Source: Amphritea pacifica (GTDB lineage Bacteria > Pseudomonadota > Gammaproteobacteria > Pseudomonadales > Balneatricaceae). Taken from it: DNA of 64,000 nucleotides. The first letter of the stretch is position 1. The number at the start of each line of letters is the position of its first letter. The stretch is taken from positions 1 through 64,000 of the forward strand of contig NZ_JAFFZO010000027.1 of the NCBI RefSeq assembly GCF_016924145.1, written 5' to 3'. Shown here piece after piece: positions 22,586 through 31,095 of the stretch. Position numbers and translations under genes: made by a program. Below the pieces are notes generated by a model. It made no database searches, had not been told where the DNA came from, and worked only from the letters and a program-made list of their open reading frames with translations.

Positions 22586-24169
22586 TTAGAACCTGTAGTT
22601 TTCCCATAACTGGCGTTTAGCTTCAGCCGGGTTGTCTATTTGTTCCGATTGGGTATCAAATCGCATGACGGGCCGGGTGTCCAGATTGTACTGTGTCCAG
22701 CCAGGCTTTCCAGACTTGATAAACCGGGTCCACTCGGTGTGCATCCTTTGCGCCAGCTCTGTTGGTTGCTGACCCCCTAAAAAGAAGCTGGCTTGGGGGG
22801 TGTCGATGTTGTTGAACATGAAGGGTACGTCAACAAAGTGTGCTGCTCCGAGTTTCCCGCCAAACGCAGGGGAGGACCAGGAGAAGTTATAGTGCCAGAC
22901 ATTATTACCGTTCTGCGTCAGCTTCTCGGCAATATGCAGTGCAGGCATTCTGAAGGTAAAGTCAGACTGGACTTCTGCATAGCTATCGCCGACAGAGTGT
23001 TCTGTTCCCTGCTTTGCGTAAACCGCTAATGGCTCGCCATTAAGTGATAGATCGGTTAAAAAACGTGCTCGTGTAGCCTCGCTGGTTCTGTCAACCACAC
23101 CGCTGGGAACGAGGTAAAGCCGGGCTTCCTGATCGGTGCTGCCAACGATTACCGGGATCTCAGAGGAAACCCTGGCGATACTCTCCATGGGAGAGCCCGC
23201 AACAATCTCGCCATCGGCTACCGGCAGAAATGCGGTGCCTCCCCAGGAGATCATGCCCCACTCATCATGATTGCGTATGCTATTGCCCATATCCAGTACC
23301 GTGGCGACAAGCTTATCGTAAGGGACTGCAGAGAGAGCCTCTATCGTTGCCGGTATCTCCAACTTTTGCGCAAAACTGGCGGAAATACGTGTCGCTTCAT
23401 CCGGGGTGAAAAACTGCATCGGAGGACTTTGCATAATCGCTTTCTGGAACAACCCCTGAGCTTTAGGGGTACCTAATAAAATGGCCACGCTCTCTGCACC
23501 GGCAGACTGACCAGCGATAGTGATCTGATCGGCATCGCCCCCAAACCCGGCGATATTATTTTTCACCCACTCAATAGCCATTATCTGGTCAAGCAGCCCC
23601 CGGTTATCGGGCGCACCTTCCAGATGCATAAAGCCGTCCACACCGACACGGTAGTTGACCGTGACGACCAGGACATCGTTTTTAGCAAATTGGCTGCCGT
23701 TATAGACCTGCTCGGCGGCGTCTTCACGAATAAATGCGCCACCTGGCAGCCACACCATCACCGGCAGTTTTGCTGCTGACGTCGGCTCTTGTGTTGGCAG
23801 GGTATTGGTTGGCAGAGCTTTGGTGGGCGTCCAGATATTCAGGGTAAGGTCACCCGGTGCCCCGACCAACGAAACCTCTCTCCCGCGGCTGGGTTGGGGA
23901 ACCGGTTGTCCCGCTGCCGTTGCATCTAATACCCCATCCCAACGGCCATAGGCTTGAGGCGCCTGAAAACGACGCTCCTGATCAAATGGATTTTTCGCGT
24001 AGGGAATATTGTAGAAAGAGGTCACACCCTCATTGGATAGGCCTTTCAGCTGGCCAGATTTGATCGTGATCTCTGTGGTTGTCTGCATTGCGCTTTCTTC
24101 AGCAATAGACAGATGGCTCTGAAGCATCCCCAGAGTCAGCCCTGCAACTAATATGATTGTTTTTTTCAT
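22586..24169 (-). CDS. Secreted type-B carboxylesterase
   Basis: A 527-residue alpha/beta-hydrolase with a signal peptide (about residues 1-23, MKKTIILVAGLTLGML). It has the type-B carboxylesterase layout: YNIPYAKNP, LTLNIWTP, the oxyanion segment VWLPGGAFI, VTVNYRVG, and the nucleophile serine in AGQSAGAESV (GxSxG). The acid is probably near GSTDQEARL, and the histidine is in GAAHFVDVPFMF. It would hydrolyse esters in the periplasm or medium; the substrate cannot be inferred. It is a single gene divergent from the methyltransferase-like gene. Confidence 0.85.
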   Translation of the reverse strand: MKKTIILVAGLTLGMLQSHLSIAEESAMQTTTEITIKSGQLKGLSNEGVTSFYNIPYAKNPFDQERRFQAPQAYGRWDGVLDATAAGQPVPQPSRGREVSLVGAPGDLTLNIWTPTKALPTNTLPTQEPTSAAKLPVMVWLPGGAFIREDAAEQVYNGSQFAKNDVLVVTVNYRVGVDGFMHLEGAPDNRGLLDQIMAIEWVKNNIAGFGGDADQITIAGQSAGAESVAILLGTPKAQGLFQKAIMQSPPMQFFTPDEATRISASFAQKLEIPATIEALSAVPYDKLVATVLDMGNSIRNHDEWGMISWGGTAFLPVADGEIVAGSPMESIARVSSEIPVIVGSTDQEARLYLVPSGVVDRTSEATRARFLTDLSLNGEPLAVYAKQGTEHSVGDSYAEVQSDFTFRMPALHIAEKLTQNGNNVWHYNFSWSSPAFGGKLGAAHFVDVPFMFNNIDTPQASFFLGGQQPTELAQRMHTEWTRFIKSGKPGWTQYNLDTRPVMRFDTQSEQIDNPAEAKRQLWENYRF

Positions 24170-24474
24170 TACTTTTCAGCCATAGAAAATCAGTGGAGCT
24201 TAAATATACGTGAAGCGCTAAAAATAATAAATATGTTAACTAGTTCTGAAGTTTGTCAAAAAGCGAACAGCCAAAAATACCCTGAGAAAGTTGGTTGATG
24301 GGCAAACAACATCAGCTGTCTCAGCTCTGGCTCTGGTGGTTTGGCTTCCTTGTGATGATCTCTGAAAAAGTGACCGGGACGCAGCGAGCGAGGCCAGTGT
24401 TTTCCAAAAAGGGACTAAGTGGGTATGATGTTTGCCTGCCTCCATTCCACATCTGACATCAGGACCGACCCGCC
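24170..24474. other. Divergent intergenic region
   Basis: About 300 bases between the esterase and the spermidine-synthase-like gene. The esterase side is AT-rich and promoter-like (AAAATAATAAATATG). Nothing else is recognised, and open frames here have no coding character. Confidence 0.4.
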
Positions 24475-25197
24475 ATGCCGCCATTATTTGAAGAGATTGA
24501 TAGCCAGAGCTCGCCATTAGGGCAGATCTCATTACGCAAACGGCGGATGCCTGCTTTTGGTGACCGGGATATCTACGAAGTGAAACTTGGCGAAGAGTTT
24601 CTCATGTCGAGTATGTTTGTTGAGGCGGAAGAGGCGCTCTCGACATTGGGTTTAGCGGCGGTGCTGGGCGATAACCTTAGTGTTGTGGTCGGTGGACTGG
24701 GGCTGGGTTATACCGCTGTGGCTGCTCTGAAGGATGAGCGCATTGCAGAGCTGCTGGTGGTGGATGCGATTGAGACTGTGATCGGCTGGCACCGGAATGA
24801 GCAGGTGCCGCTGGGGAAAATACTGAATGAAGATACTCGTAATCGCTATGTGCTGGGTAGCTTCTTCGATCTGGCGACAGACCCTGAGCAGGGGTTTGAT
24901 CCGGACAGTGCTGGTAAACAGTTTGATGCCATTCTGCTGGATATCGACCATTCGCCTACGGAGTATCTTAACTCCGCCAATGCCAGCTTTTATACCACTG
25001 AAAATCTGGCACGGATGGCGCAACAACTTAAGCCCGGTGGTGTGTTTGCCATGTGGTCGCAAAATCTCCCGGAAGCGCAGTTTGAGGCGCTGCTGAAGAC
25101 TGTCTTTGCACAAGTGGAATCCCATGTGGTCTCTTTCTATAATCCGTTTCAGGGCAGCGAATCGACCAATTCGGTGTATGTGTGTGTGAAGCCATAG
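24475..25197 (+). CDS. Spermidine-synthase-like SAM-binding protein
   Basis: A 240-residue class-I methyltransferase-fold protein of the polyamine synthase type. The nucleotide-binding glycine motif is VVVGGLGLGYTA (about residues 62-74), the acidic strand LLVVDAIETVIGWH follows, then FDAILLDIDHSP (DxxHSP instead of the DxxDP of true spermidine synthases) and LKPGGVFAMWSQ. No N-terminal strand domain is obvious. It may transfer methyl rather than aminopropyl groups. It is the first of three same-strand genes. The substrate is unknown. Confidence 0.7.
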   Translation: MPPLFEEIDSQSSPLGQISLRKRRMPAFGDRDIYEVKLGEEFLMSSMFVEAEEALSTLGLAAVLGDNLSVVVGGLGLGYTAVAALKDERIAELLVVDAIETVIGWHRNEQVPLGKILNEDTRNRYVLGSFFDLATDPEQGFDPDSAGKQFDAILLDIDHSPTEYLNSANASFYTTENLARMAQQLKPGGVFAMWSQNLPEAQFEALLKTVFAQVESHVVSFYNPFQGSESTNSVYVCVKP

Positions 25198-25256
25198 CGC
25201 ATTCAGTAGGCTTGCGGTTTTCGCAGCCCCGTACCTATCATCATTAAGGAATGATT

Positions 25257-25643
25257 ATGATCGTTGTCTATGGAATTAAAGAGCGATTAAATCCGCTAAA
25301 AGCTCAGCTATCCGATGTGATTCATGGTTGTATGCAAGCGGTGCTGGGTATGCCTGAAGATAAGCGTGCCCACCGTTTTGTGCCGATGGATAAAGAGGAC
25401 TTCTATTATCCGGGTGGCCGATCTGACGCCTATACGGTGATTGAGATTAATATGATGGCGGGTCGTAAACCGGAAACGCAAAAGGCGCTGATCAAGGCCC
25501 TGTTTCATGAGATCGAGGGGCAGCTGTCTATCTCCCCGGTGGATGTTGAGATTACCATTAAGGAGCAAGCTCCTTATCAGTGGGGCTTCAGAGGGATAAC
25601 TGGCGATGAAGCCAGGGATCTGAACTACAAAGTTAATGTGTAA
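25257..25643 (+). CDS. Tautomerase/MIF-superfamily protein
   Basis: A 128-residue protein of the tautomerase family (IVVYGIKERLNPLKAQLSDVIHGCMQAVLGMPEDKRAHRF region, then FYYPGGRSDAYTVIEINMMAGR and a repeat-like second half). Longer members of this family carry two beta-alpha-beta units. The expected N-terminal Pro catalytic residue is absent: the protein starts Met-Ile. The ATG at 25257 is chosen because AAGGA lies 6 bases upstream; the in-frame ATG two codons earlier abuts it. Substrate unknown. Confidence 0.7.
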   Translation: MIVVYGIKERLNPLKAQLSDVIHGCMQAVLGMPEDKRAHRFVPMDKEDFYYPGGRSDAYTVIEINMMAGRKPETQKALIKALFHEIEGQLSISPVDVEITIKEQAPYQWGFRGITGDEARDLNYKVNV

Positions 25644-25730
25644 GAAACGGTAGAGCTGTGTTGATCACACAATTCTCAGACAGAACTCTAAGACCGGGTT
25701 AGAGAGCTTAGATAGAATGGAGGCAGACAA

Positions 25731-26963
25731 TTGAGCTATTACAATAAAGATCTTTGTAAAGTCAGAACGATCACCACTTTTCTGTCTTTGACGGGTGATA
25801 AAGAGAGCTGGAAAGACGAGATCGCTAGAGCCTCCCGGTTTTGTCTGCGATTATCACAAGAGTTTAACGATAATGGCTATATTGTTCAGTCGATTCGCAT
25901 TGTGACAAACCCCTTCGGTGAGTATCTGAATACCGCCAGTCTTGACAGCGCCAGAGCTGACCTGGCCTTTTTGAGTGAGCTGTTGAACGCGTCTGATCTG
26001 TCCGGCTTGCGCATCCGCTTTGCCATCGGTGAGGCTAAAACTGCGCATGAAATATCGCTTTTACCCGAGTTAATTCATGCGTTTGGTGATCTGTGCAATG
26101 TGTGTGTCAATGTCGGTCTGGATGAATATGGCTTTCTTGATAACGAATTGATCCGCCATGCGGTAAAGGCGGTTAAAAGGATCAGCGCTATCACCCCGCG
26201 GGGTGAGGGGAACTTTAACTTCACCGTTAATTTTAACTGTGAGCCGCTTATTCCCTATTTTCCCGCCAGCTATCATCGCAAAGCGTCAGCTAACCGCTTT
26301 GTTATCGGCCTTGAAACACCGGACCTGTTGGTTGATGTGCTGCAGACATATAACCAGACCACGGATGCTGAAAACCATAATGACCTGTTTCAAGGGTATT
26401 ATCAGGTGATGCGTAACGCACTACAGCACCATATCAGCCATATTCAAACGATTATCGACCATGCTGAATTTGACATGCCATTTGAGTTTTCTGGCTTTGA
26501 CAGCTCTGCCGCCCCGTCTAAAAACTGTGCGAGTATGACCGCTGTCTATGAGCAGATGGGGGTGGAATATTTTGGTGCCGCGGGCACCGTTGAGGCGTCA
26601 GCGTTATTGACCCGGGTGTTCAAGTCGATTGAGGGTGTCGATCTGGTCGGCTTTTCCGGCCTGATGCTGGCGCTGACAGAAGATACCGGCCTGGCGCAGG
26701 GCAGTATCGATGCACATTTTGATATCCGTTCATTGTTAACCTATAGCGCGGTGTGTGGCATTGGGCTGGATACCGTTCCTATCCCTGGAGACACCCCAGC
26801 AGACAAGATTGCGGCACTGATGAGAGATACCGGGACGATGGCATACCGTTTGAACAAACCATTAACCGTGCGTGTGTTTCCCGTTCCTGGCCTGGATGCG
26901 GGCGATATGACGGCTTTTGAAAGTGATGATCTGTGCAATTGCGCGGTGTTGGCCGTGCCATAA
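25731..26963 (+). CDS. DUF711 (UPF0210)-family protein
   Basis: A 410-residue protein. The N-terminal CKVRTITTFLSL and the later NFTVNFNC, FEFSGFDSSAAPS and GFSGLMLALTEDTGLA are typical of DUF711, a family of unknown function related in fold to glycyl-radical enzymes but lacking the radical motif. The start is a TTG, supported by GGAGG ten bases upstream; no ATG or GTG nearby fits. It follows the tautomerase by 87 bp on the same strand. No signal peptide. Role not inferred. Confidence 0.7.
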   Translation: MSYYNKDLCKVRTITTFLSLTGDKESWKDEIARASRFCLRLSQEFNDNGYIVQSIRIVTNPFGEYLNTASLDSARADLAFLSELLNASDLSGLRIRFAIGEAKTAHEISLLPELIHAFGDLCNVCVNVGLDEYGFLDNELIRHAVKAVKRISAITPRGEGNFNFTVNFNCEPLIPYFPASYHRKASANRFVIGLETPDLLVDVLQTYNQTTDAENHNDLFQGYYQVMRNALQHHISHIQTIIDHAEFDMPFEFSGFDSSAAPSKNCASMTAVYEQMGVEYFGAAGTVEASALLTRVFKSIEGVDLVGFSGLMLALTEDTGLAQGSIDAHFDIRSLLTYSAVCGIGLDTVPIPGDTPADKIAALMRDTGTMAYRLNKPLTVRVFPVPGLDAGDMTAFESDDLCNCAVLAVP

Positions 26964-27091
26964 GCAGCGCGCCTGCGACACGGGATTGGCTGCTGAATGA
27001 CTCAGGTCTGCATAGCCTGACTGCATCAAGGGGGAGAGCCTTTTTCCAGCGGCGGAGTAACCGCTTCCCCGTTAATAATCGCTAAGCTGAA

Positions 27092-27295
27092 TTACCCTTC
27101 AGCCTGGTTATCCTTTAAGCTGGTATATGAACAGAGTTCGTTGTCTGAAATAGCTGAATATTCGGTTGTGGATTCTGACTGAGACCGGAGTTCTTCTGTC
27201 TGGCTTTCGGTGCGGCTACTGTCCTGCGCCATAGCGTTGGTGCCTGTGAATGCCAGCGCGCTGGCAGCAAGAAATGAAGCGATATACTTATTCAT
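27092..27295 (-). CDS. Small exported protein of unknown function
   Basis: A 67-residue protein with a clear signal peptide (MNKYIASFLAASALAFTG, cleavage likely after AMA) and a short polar mature part rich in Ser, Glu and Thr. AAGGAG stands before the ATG at 27295; a longer start at 27319 would extend ahead of the signal. No family is recognised. It stands alone between the DUF711 gene and the cupin gene. Confidence 0.6.
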   Translation of the reverse strand: MNKYIASFLAASALAFTGTNAMAQDSSRTESQTEELRSQSESTTEYSAISDNELCSYTSLKDNQAEG

Positions 27296-27552
27296 AATCT
27301 TCTCCTTATTATTAGACAACCACTGTTTTATAACGTTTACGCAGGGGAGTGTTCAATTCACTTTACGTTACTTTACTTTCGCTGGTCGCCACTGAAACAA
27401 TGGAAGAGAAGTATAGAGGTTTGCTGTTCTCTGGTGATTCCGGTGGTGAAACCGCTCGCTGTTTGCATGCGCTAACCACAACGGCCAAGGAGACGAGTGC
27501 AGACTCTGCCAGAGAGATCTGACGCTGAGTATTTTCAGAACGTGTGATAAAC

Positions 27553-27579
27553 GTTGGGCTTCGCCTGGCTCAGCCCAAC
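27553..27579 (-). terminator. Hairpin downstream of the cupin gene
   Basis: GTTGGGCT and AGCCCAAC form an 8-bp stem; on the minus strand GTTTAT follows. It lies 13 bp after the cupin stop codon. The U-tract is modest. Confidence 0.55.
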
Positions 27580-27592
27580 GCGTCAGCCTGAA

Positions 27593-27937
27593 TCAGGCAA
27601 AGACGAAATATTTGCGTACCGTCTCTACGACTTCCCAGGTGCCTTTCATCCCCGGTTCAATTACGAATACATCGCCACCTTTCAGGTGTACCGGCTCTTC
27701 GCCTTCCGGGGTGATGATGCAGTAGCCTTCAAGGAAGTGGCAGAATTCCCATTTGTCATAGTTCACTTCGAATTTGCCCGGTGTGCAGATCCATGTACCC
27801 ATGATTTTGCTGCCATCTTCAGACAGGTAGGCGTTGAGGTTCACGGTGTGCGGTTCGCCGCCGATGCGTTTCCACTTGGTAGCGTCAACGACTGGAGTGG
27901 GGCAGGTTTCGCGCATTACTGTGATGAAATCGGACAT
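27593..27937 (-). CDS. Cupin-domain protein (DUF861/EutQ-like)
   Basis: A 114-residue single cupin: GTWICTPGKFEVNYDKWEFCHFLEGYCIITPEGEEPVHLKGGDVFVIEPGMKGTWEV region, with the two cupin motifs and a typical WEFCHFLEG first motif. Members of this group bind small ligands and are often beside amine or ureide catabolic genes. GGAG precedes the ATG. It is followed, 320 bp upstream, by the minus-strand GntR gene of the transporter cluster and may belong to the same regulon. Function unknown. Confidence 0.7.
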   Translation of the reverse strand: MSDFITVMRETCPTPVVDATKWKRIGGEPHTVNLNAYLSEDGSKIMGTWICTPGKFEVNYDKWEFCHFLEGYCIITPEGEEPVHLKGGDVFVIEPGMKGTWEVVETVRKYFVFA

Positions 27938-28259
27938 ATCGGCTCCAAAGGTTTGTATTAAAAGAGCGGCTATTGTATGGCAGTGTGATATCCGGGGTTG
28001 TCCGGTTCCGACGTGGTTTATTCTAAAAAGCGCCGACAGAGAAATAAGGGGTGATAAGAGGGGTAGATGGGATGTTTTTATACCGACTCAGTCACGTATA
28101 AAGAACAACGGGCTCGGGGCTGGAAACGTGGGCTTCAAATGCAGATAATAAGCGTTTGATTCCTGCGGGCTTCTACTATGGCCAAGTGATTGAGTTCTGT
28201 TGCTACCCGGCAGACAACACCATCTGGATAAGTCAGATGAGCTTTGCGGCCGGGGCCGG
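27938..28259. other. Intergenic stretch with no recognised feature
   Basis: 322 bases between the cupin gene and the GntR gene. I find no convincing gene, hairpin with U-run or repeat. It presumably holds the cupin promoter. Confidence 0.4.
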
Positions 28260-28961
28260 CTAATCGACCCTCTGGATGTCGCGCAACATGTCCCAGTCCA
28301 GCTGAATCAGTGCCGCAGCATGATTCTTTGCGACCACTTCGTCGTGGTCCTGAATGGCCTGAAGCAATTGTTGATAAATCGTAATCAGACTGGGCCGGTT
28401 GTGCTCCGATTCCAGAATGTGAATTGGGAAAAACATATCTGTCAGGCCGTATTCAACCGCATCGTTGATGTAGTGATTATGAGAGGCCGCACCCATTGCT
28501 AGTTTAAACAAGGTTATCCCCCGGCGAAAGTCTCCAGGCAACTTGGCGTTATTCATATCATTTAATGCTGCTGTCATGCCTTTGATCTCTGGCAATGTTC
28601 TCCGCTTACAGGCTAACACCGCGGCTGTTTTTTCATTCGCCTCCCTAAACTCCATAGCACGCATGATGGTGGCATTCATTAAAGCAATTCGATGGCCAGA
28701 AATGTCATCGAGAATGCTGGCGTCTGCGACAAAAGTGCCGCCGTGTGCACCGCGCTTGGTGGAAATATAGCGCTCGGTTTCCAGAATACGAAACGCCTCA
28801 CGTAAGGTGACTCGTGAAATCCCGATTTCTTCGGCCAGTTTACGCTCTGCAGGCAGCCGTTCACCTGGCAGTAGCAGGCCCATATGGATCTGGCGTTTGA
28901 GTCGATCCACGGCTAAGCCATAAGCCGCCTGTTGTTCAACTGGTCTAAGTCCCCAAAGCAT
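28260..28961 (-). CDS. GntR/FadR-type regulator of the betaine-type transport cluster
   Basis: A 233-residue GntR regulator: the N-terminal winged helix (about 20-85, LPAERKLAEEIGISRVTLREAFRILETERYISTKRG) and a C-terminal FCD all-helical ligand domain with metal-type histidines. Its start is 2 bp from the end of the upstream dehydrogenase gene, so it is the last gene of the minus-strand operon SDR-SBP-permease-ATPase-SDR-GntR. It is a likely repressor responding to the transported compound or a breakdown product. Confidence 0.8.
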   Translation of the reverse strand: MLWGLRPVEQQAAYGLAVDRLKRQIHMGLLLPGERLPAERKLAEEIGISRVTLREAFRILETERYISTKRGAHGGTFVADASILDDISGHRIALMNATIMRAMEFREANEKTAAVLACKRRTLPEIKGMTAALNDMNNAKLPGDFRRGITLFKLAMGAASHNHYINDAVEYGLTDMFFPIHILESEHNRPSLITIYQQLLQAIQDHDEVVAKNHAAALIQLDWDMLRDIQRVD

Positions 28962-28963
28962 AA

Positions 28964-29737
28964 TCAGACCGCCGTAAACGTATTGTCGACGAACAGTTCT
29001 GCGCCATTGATAAAGCTGGAATCGTCTGATGCCAGAAACAGTACAACGGCTGCCACTTCCTCTGGCTCGCAGATTCGTCCCTGCATCATGTTGACGTCGT
29101 TTTCCGAGGCAAACACTCCGTAGTTTCTCAACTGCTGGATTTCATCTTCACCGTGATCTGTGCGCACAAAGCTTGGACAGATCGCATTGGAGCGTATGCC
29201 CTGATCGCGATACTCCACGGCTATCGCACGCGATAACTGATGCATGGCGGCTTTTGATGCACAATAGACGGACTCCAGATGTGTCGCCGCCCGAACGCCG
29301 GTAGTCGAGGTATTCACAATGACTCCGTGGCCCTGCTCCAGCATCGACGGTAACACTTTGCGAGTCACCAGAAACGCACTTTTCGCATTGTTGTTCATTT
29401 GCTCATCCCACTCACCGATCGTGATATCCAGAAAGGGTTTTACCAACATGATGCCGGCATGATTGAACAGCACATCAATACGCGGAAAACGCTTGAAAAC
29501 CTGTTCAATGGCATCGCTAACCTGCTCGGCGACGGATACATCGGTTTCGAAAAACTCGACCGAAAAGCCGTCACTCTGCAACTCAGTTGACAGCGCAATA
29601 CCGGCGTCTTTATCCCGGTCCAGAATGGCGACACTGGCTCCGGATTGACAAAACATACGACAGCTTGCCGCGCCTACTCCTTTGGCTCCACCAGACACCA
29701 AGATATATTTTCCTGATAAATTACGTTCGGTTTGCAT
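28964..29737 (-). CDS. Short-chain dehydrogenase/reductase (copy 1)
   Basis: A 257-residue SDR oxidoreductase. NAD(P) site SGGAKGVGAASC, then LFNHAG in place of the usual NNAG, the catalytic serine in VNTSTTG and the YxxxK pair in YCASKAAM, ending GAELFVDNTFTAV. It is a paralogue of the SDR at 34218-35006: both have FNHAG, the same KSAFLV helix and a distinctive RICEPEEVA/RICEAEEVA segment. The ATG at 29737 is preferred, since the extension to 29779 lacks family character. A 266-base gap without clear coding content separates it from the ATPase gene. The substrate is probably derived from the imported compound. Confidence 0.8.
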   Translation of the reverse strand: MQTERNLSGKYILVSGGAKGVGAASCRMFCQSGASVAILDRDKDAGIALSTELQSDGFSVEFFETDVSVAEQVSDAIEQVFKRFPRIDVLFNHAGIMLVKPFLDITIGEWDEQMNNNAKSAFLVTRKVLPSMLEQGHGVIVNTSTTGVRAATHLESVYCASKAAMHQLSRAIAVEYRDQGIRSNAICPSFVRTDHGEDEIQQLRNYGVFASENDVNMMQGRICEPEEVAAVVLFLASDDSSFINGAELFVDNTFTAV

Positions 29738-30003
29738 GATATTACTATCCTGTGCTCTGTTTGATGATTTCCGGATCACGTGGCTTTCCAGGCACTGCTG
29801 GCCAGCGGCAGAAAAGCGGTTATGGTTATTTTTCGCGATGTAGCACCACGTTCACAATCTCTTGGGCTGTTGTCGGCAGCTTCAGGTCGGAACTGAGCCT
29901 GTTCTCTGAGGCGCCTCAACGTTAAAACCATTACAGTGACATTCACAGGAAATATCGGGTCGATTTGACGGTCGGAACCCGTTCCAACCAAACCGACACA
30001 GGC

Positions 30004-31095
30004 TCAGTCTCTGGCACCTGCCAGCACCCGGATAGCGCGCTCTTTGGCTAGTACACCAACGATTTTGCCGTCTTCGGTGACGGGAATATCTGTGCCAGCA
30101 TCGATAATCAACGGGCCGATTTCTGCAATCGTGTCGTTGGCGGATACCGAAGGGCCAGGCAAGTCCTGAGTGCTGGCAGACGACATAATATGCTTGACCC
30201 GGGTGACTTTCGCAAGAGGTACTTTGCTGACAAAGCGTTTAACGTAATCATCGGCGGGAGCTGAAATCAGCTCCTCCGGACGACCAATCTGAACGATCCG
30301 GCCGTTTTCCATAATTGCGATACGGTCAGCAATTTTCATTGCTTCATCCAGATCGTGAGTGATGAAAATAACGGTTTTATGGAGTGTTGCCTGCAGTCGC
30401 AGGACCTCATCCTGCAGGTCATTCCGAATCAAAGGGTCCAGGGCTGAAAAGGGCTCATCCAGCACCCATATTTTGGGGTTGGTTGCCAGAGAACGAGCGA
30501 TACCGACTCTTTGTTGCTGTCCGCCGGATAATTCTGCCGGGTAATGATCTTCACGGCCGCGCAGTCCGACCAGGTCGACCAGTTCCTGTGCGCGTGCGCT
30601 GTAGTCCTCTTTACTGATGCCCTGAATTTCCAACGGGAAGGAAATATTGGATTCCACTGTGCGGTTCGGCAGCAGAGCAAAATTCTGAAACACCATGCCC
30701 AGAGATTTACGGCGCAGCTCCAGCAATTTATCCGGTGTGGCATGGGTAATATCCTGCCCGTCGATCTCCAGTAAGCCGGCGGTGGGGGTATTCAGGCGCG
30801 TCAGGCTGCGAATCAGCGTCGACTTGCCCGAGCCAGACAAGCCCATGATGACAAAGATCTCGCCTTGCTTTACATCGAATGTCGCGTCTTTCACCGCCGC
30901 CGTCCAGCCGTGGGCCGCGAACTCCTCATCCGATAGTTGTGTTCCGTTGGCCTGGTTAAATTCTTTTTCACTGGCCCCGAACACTTTCCATAACCCGGAG
31001 ACGGATAATATCGTTTCACGTGCTTCCTGTGTGGCGGCTGGCGCGGACAGATGTCCCCCGGCCAGATTCATTTCTAAAACAGATGCGTTGGTCAT
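30004..31095 (-). CDS. Glycine betaine-type ABC transporter ATPase (ProV/OpuAA family)
   Basis: A 363-residue ATPase energising uptake of a quaternary amine-type solute. Walker A is GLSGSGKST (near residue 85), the Q-loop VFQNFALLPNR, the signature LSGGQQQR, Walker B VLDEPFSALD and switch histidine ITHDLDEA. The N-terminal 50 residues and the C-terminal CBS-like tail (ending KIVGVLAKERAIRVLAG) are typical of ProV. It overlaps the permease gene by 4 bp. The single ATPase would serve both halves of the fused permease. Confidence 0.88.
   Translation of the reverse strand: MTNASVLEMNLAGGHLSAPAATQEARETILSVSGLWKVFGASEKEFNQANGTQLSDEEFAAHGWTAAVKDATFDVKQGEIFVIMGLSGSGKSTLIRSLTRLNTPTAGLLEIDGQDITHATPDKLLELRRKSLGMVFQNFALLPNRTVESNISFPLEIQGISKEDYSARAQELVDLVGLRGREDHYPAELSGGQQQRVGIARSLATNPKIWVLDEPFSALDPLIRNDLQDEVLRLQATLHKTVIFITHDLDEAMKIADRIAIMENGRIVQIGRPEELISAPADDYVKRFVSKVPLAKVTRVKHIMSSASTQDLPGPSVSANDTIAEIGPLIIDAGTDIPVTEDGKIVGVLAKERAIRVLAGARD

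Noticed and set aside
24236-24532. Minus-strand 98-codon frame before the spermidine-synthase-like gene
   Set aside because: It overlaps the start of the real gene and has no coding character.
29738-30003. Possible small gene between the ATPase and SDR copy 1
   Set aside because: A 71-codon frame exists, but no family or ribosome site supports it; it may be a decayed segment.
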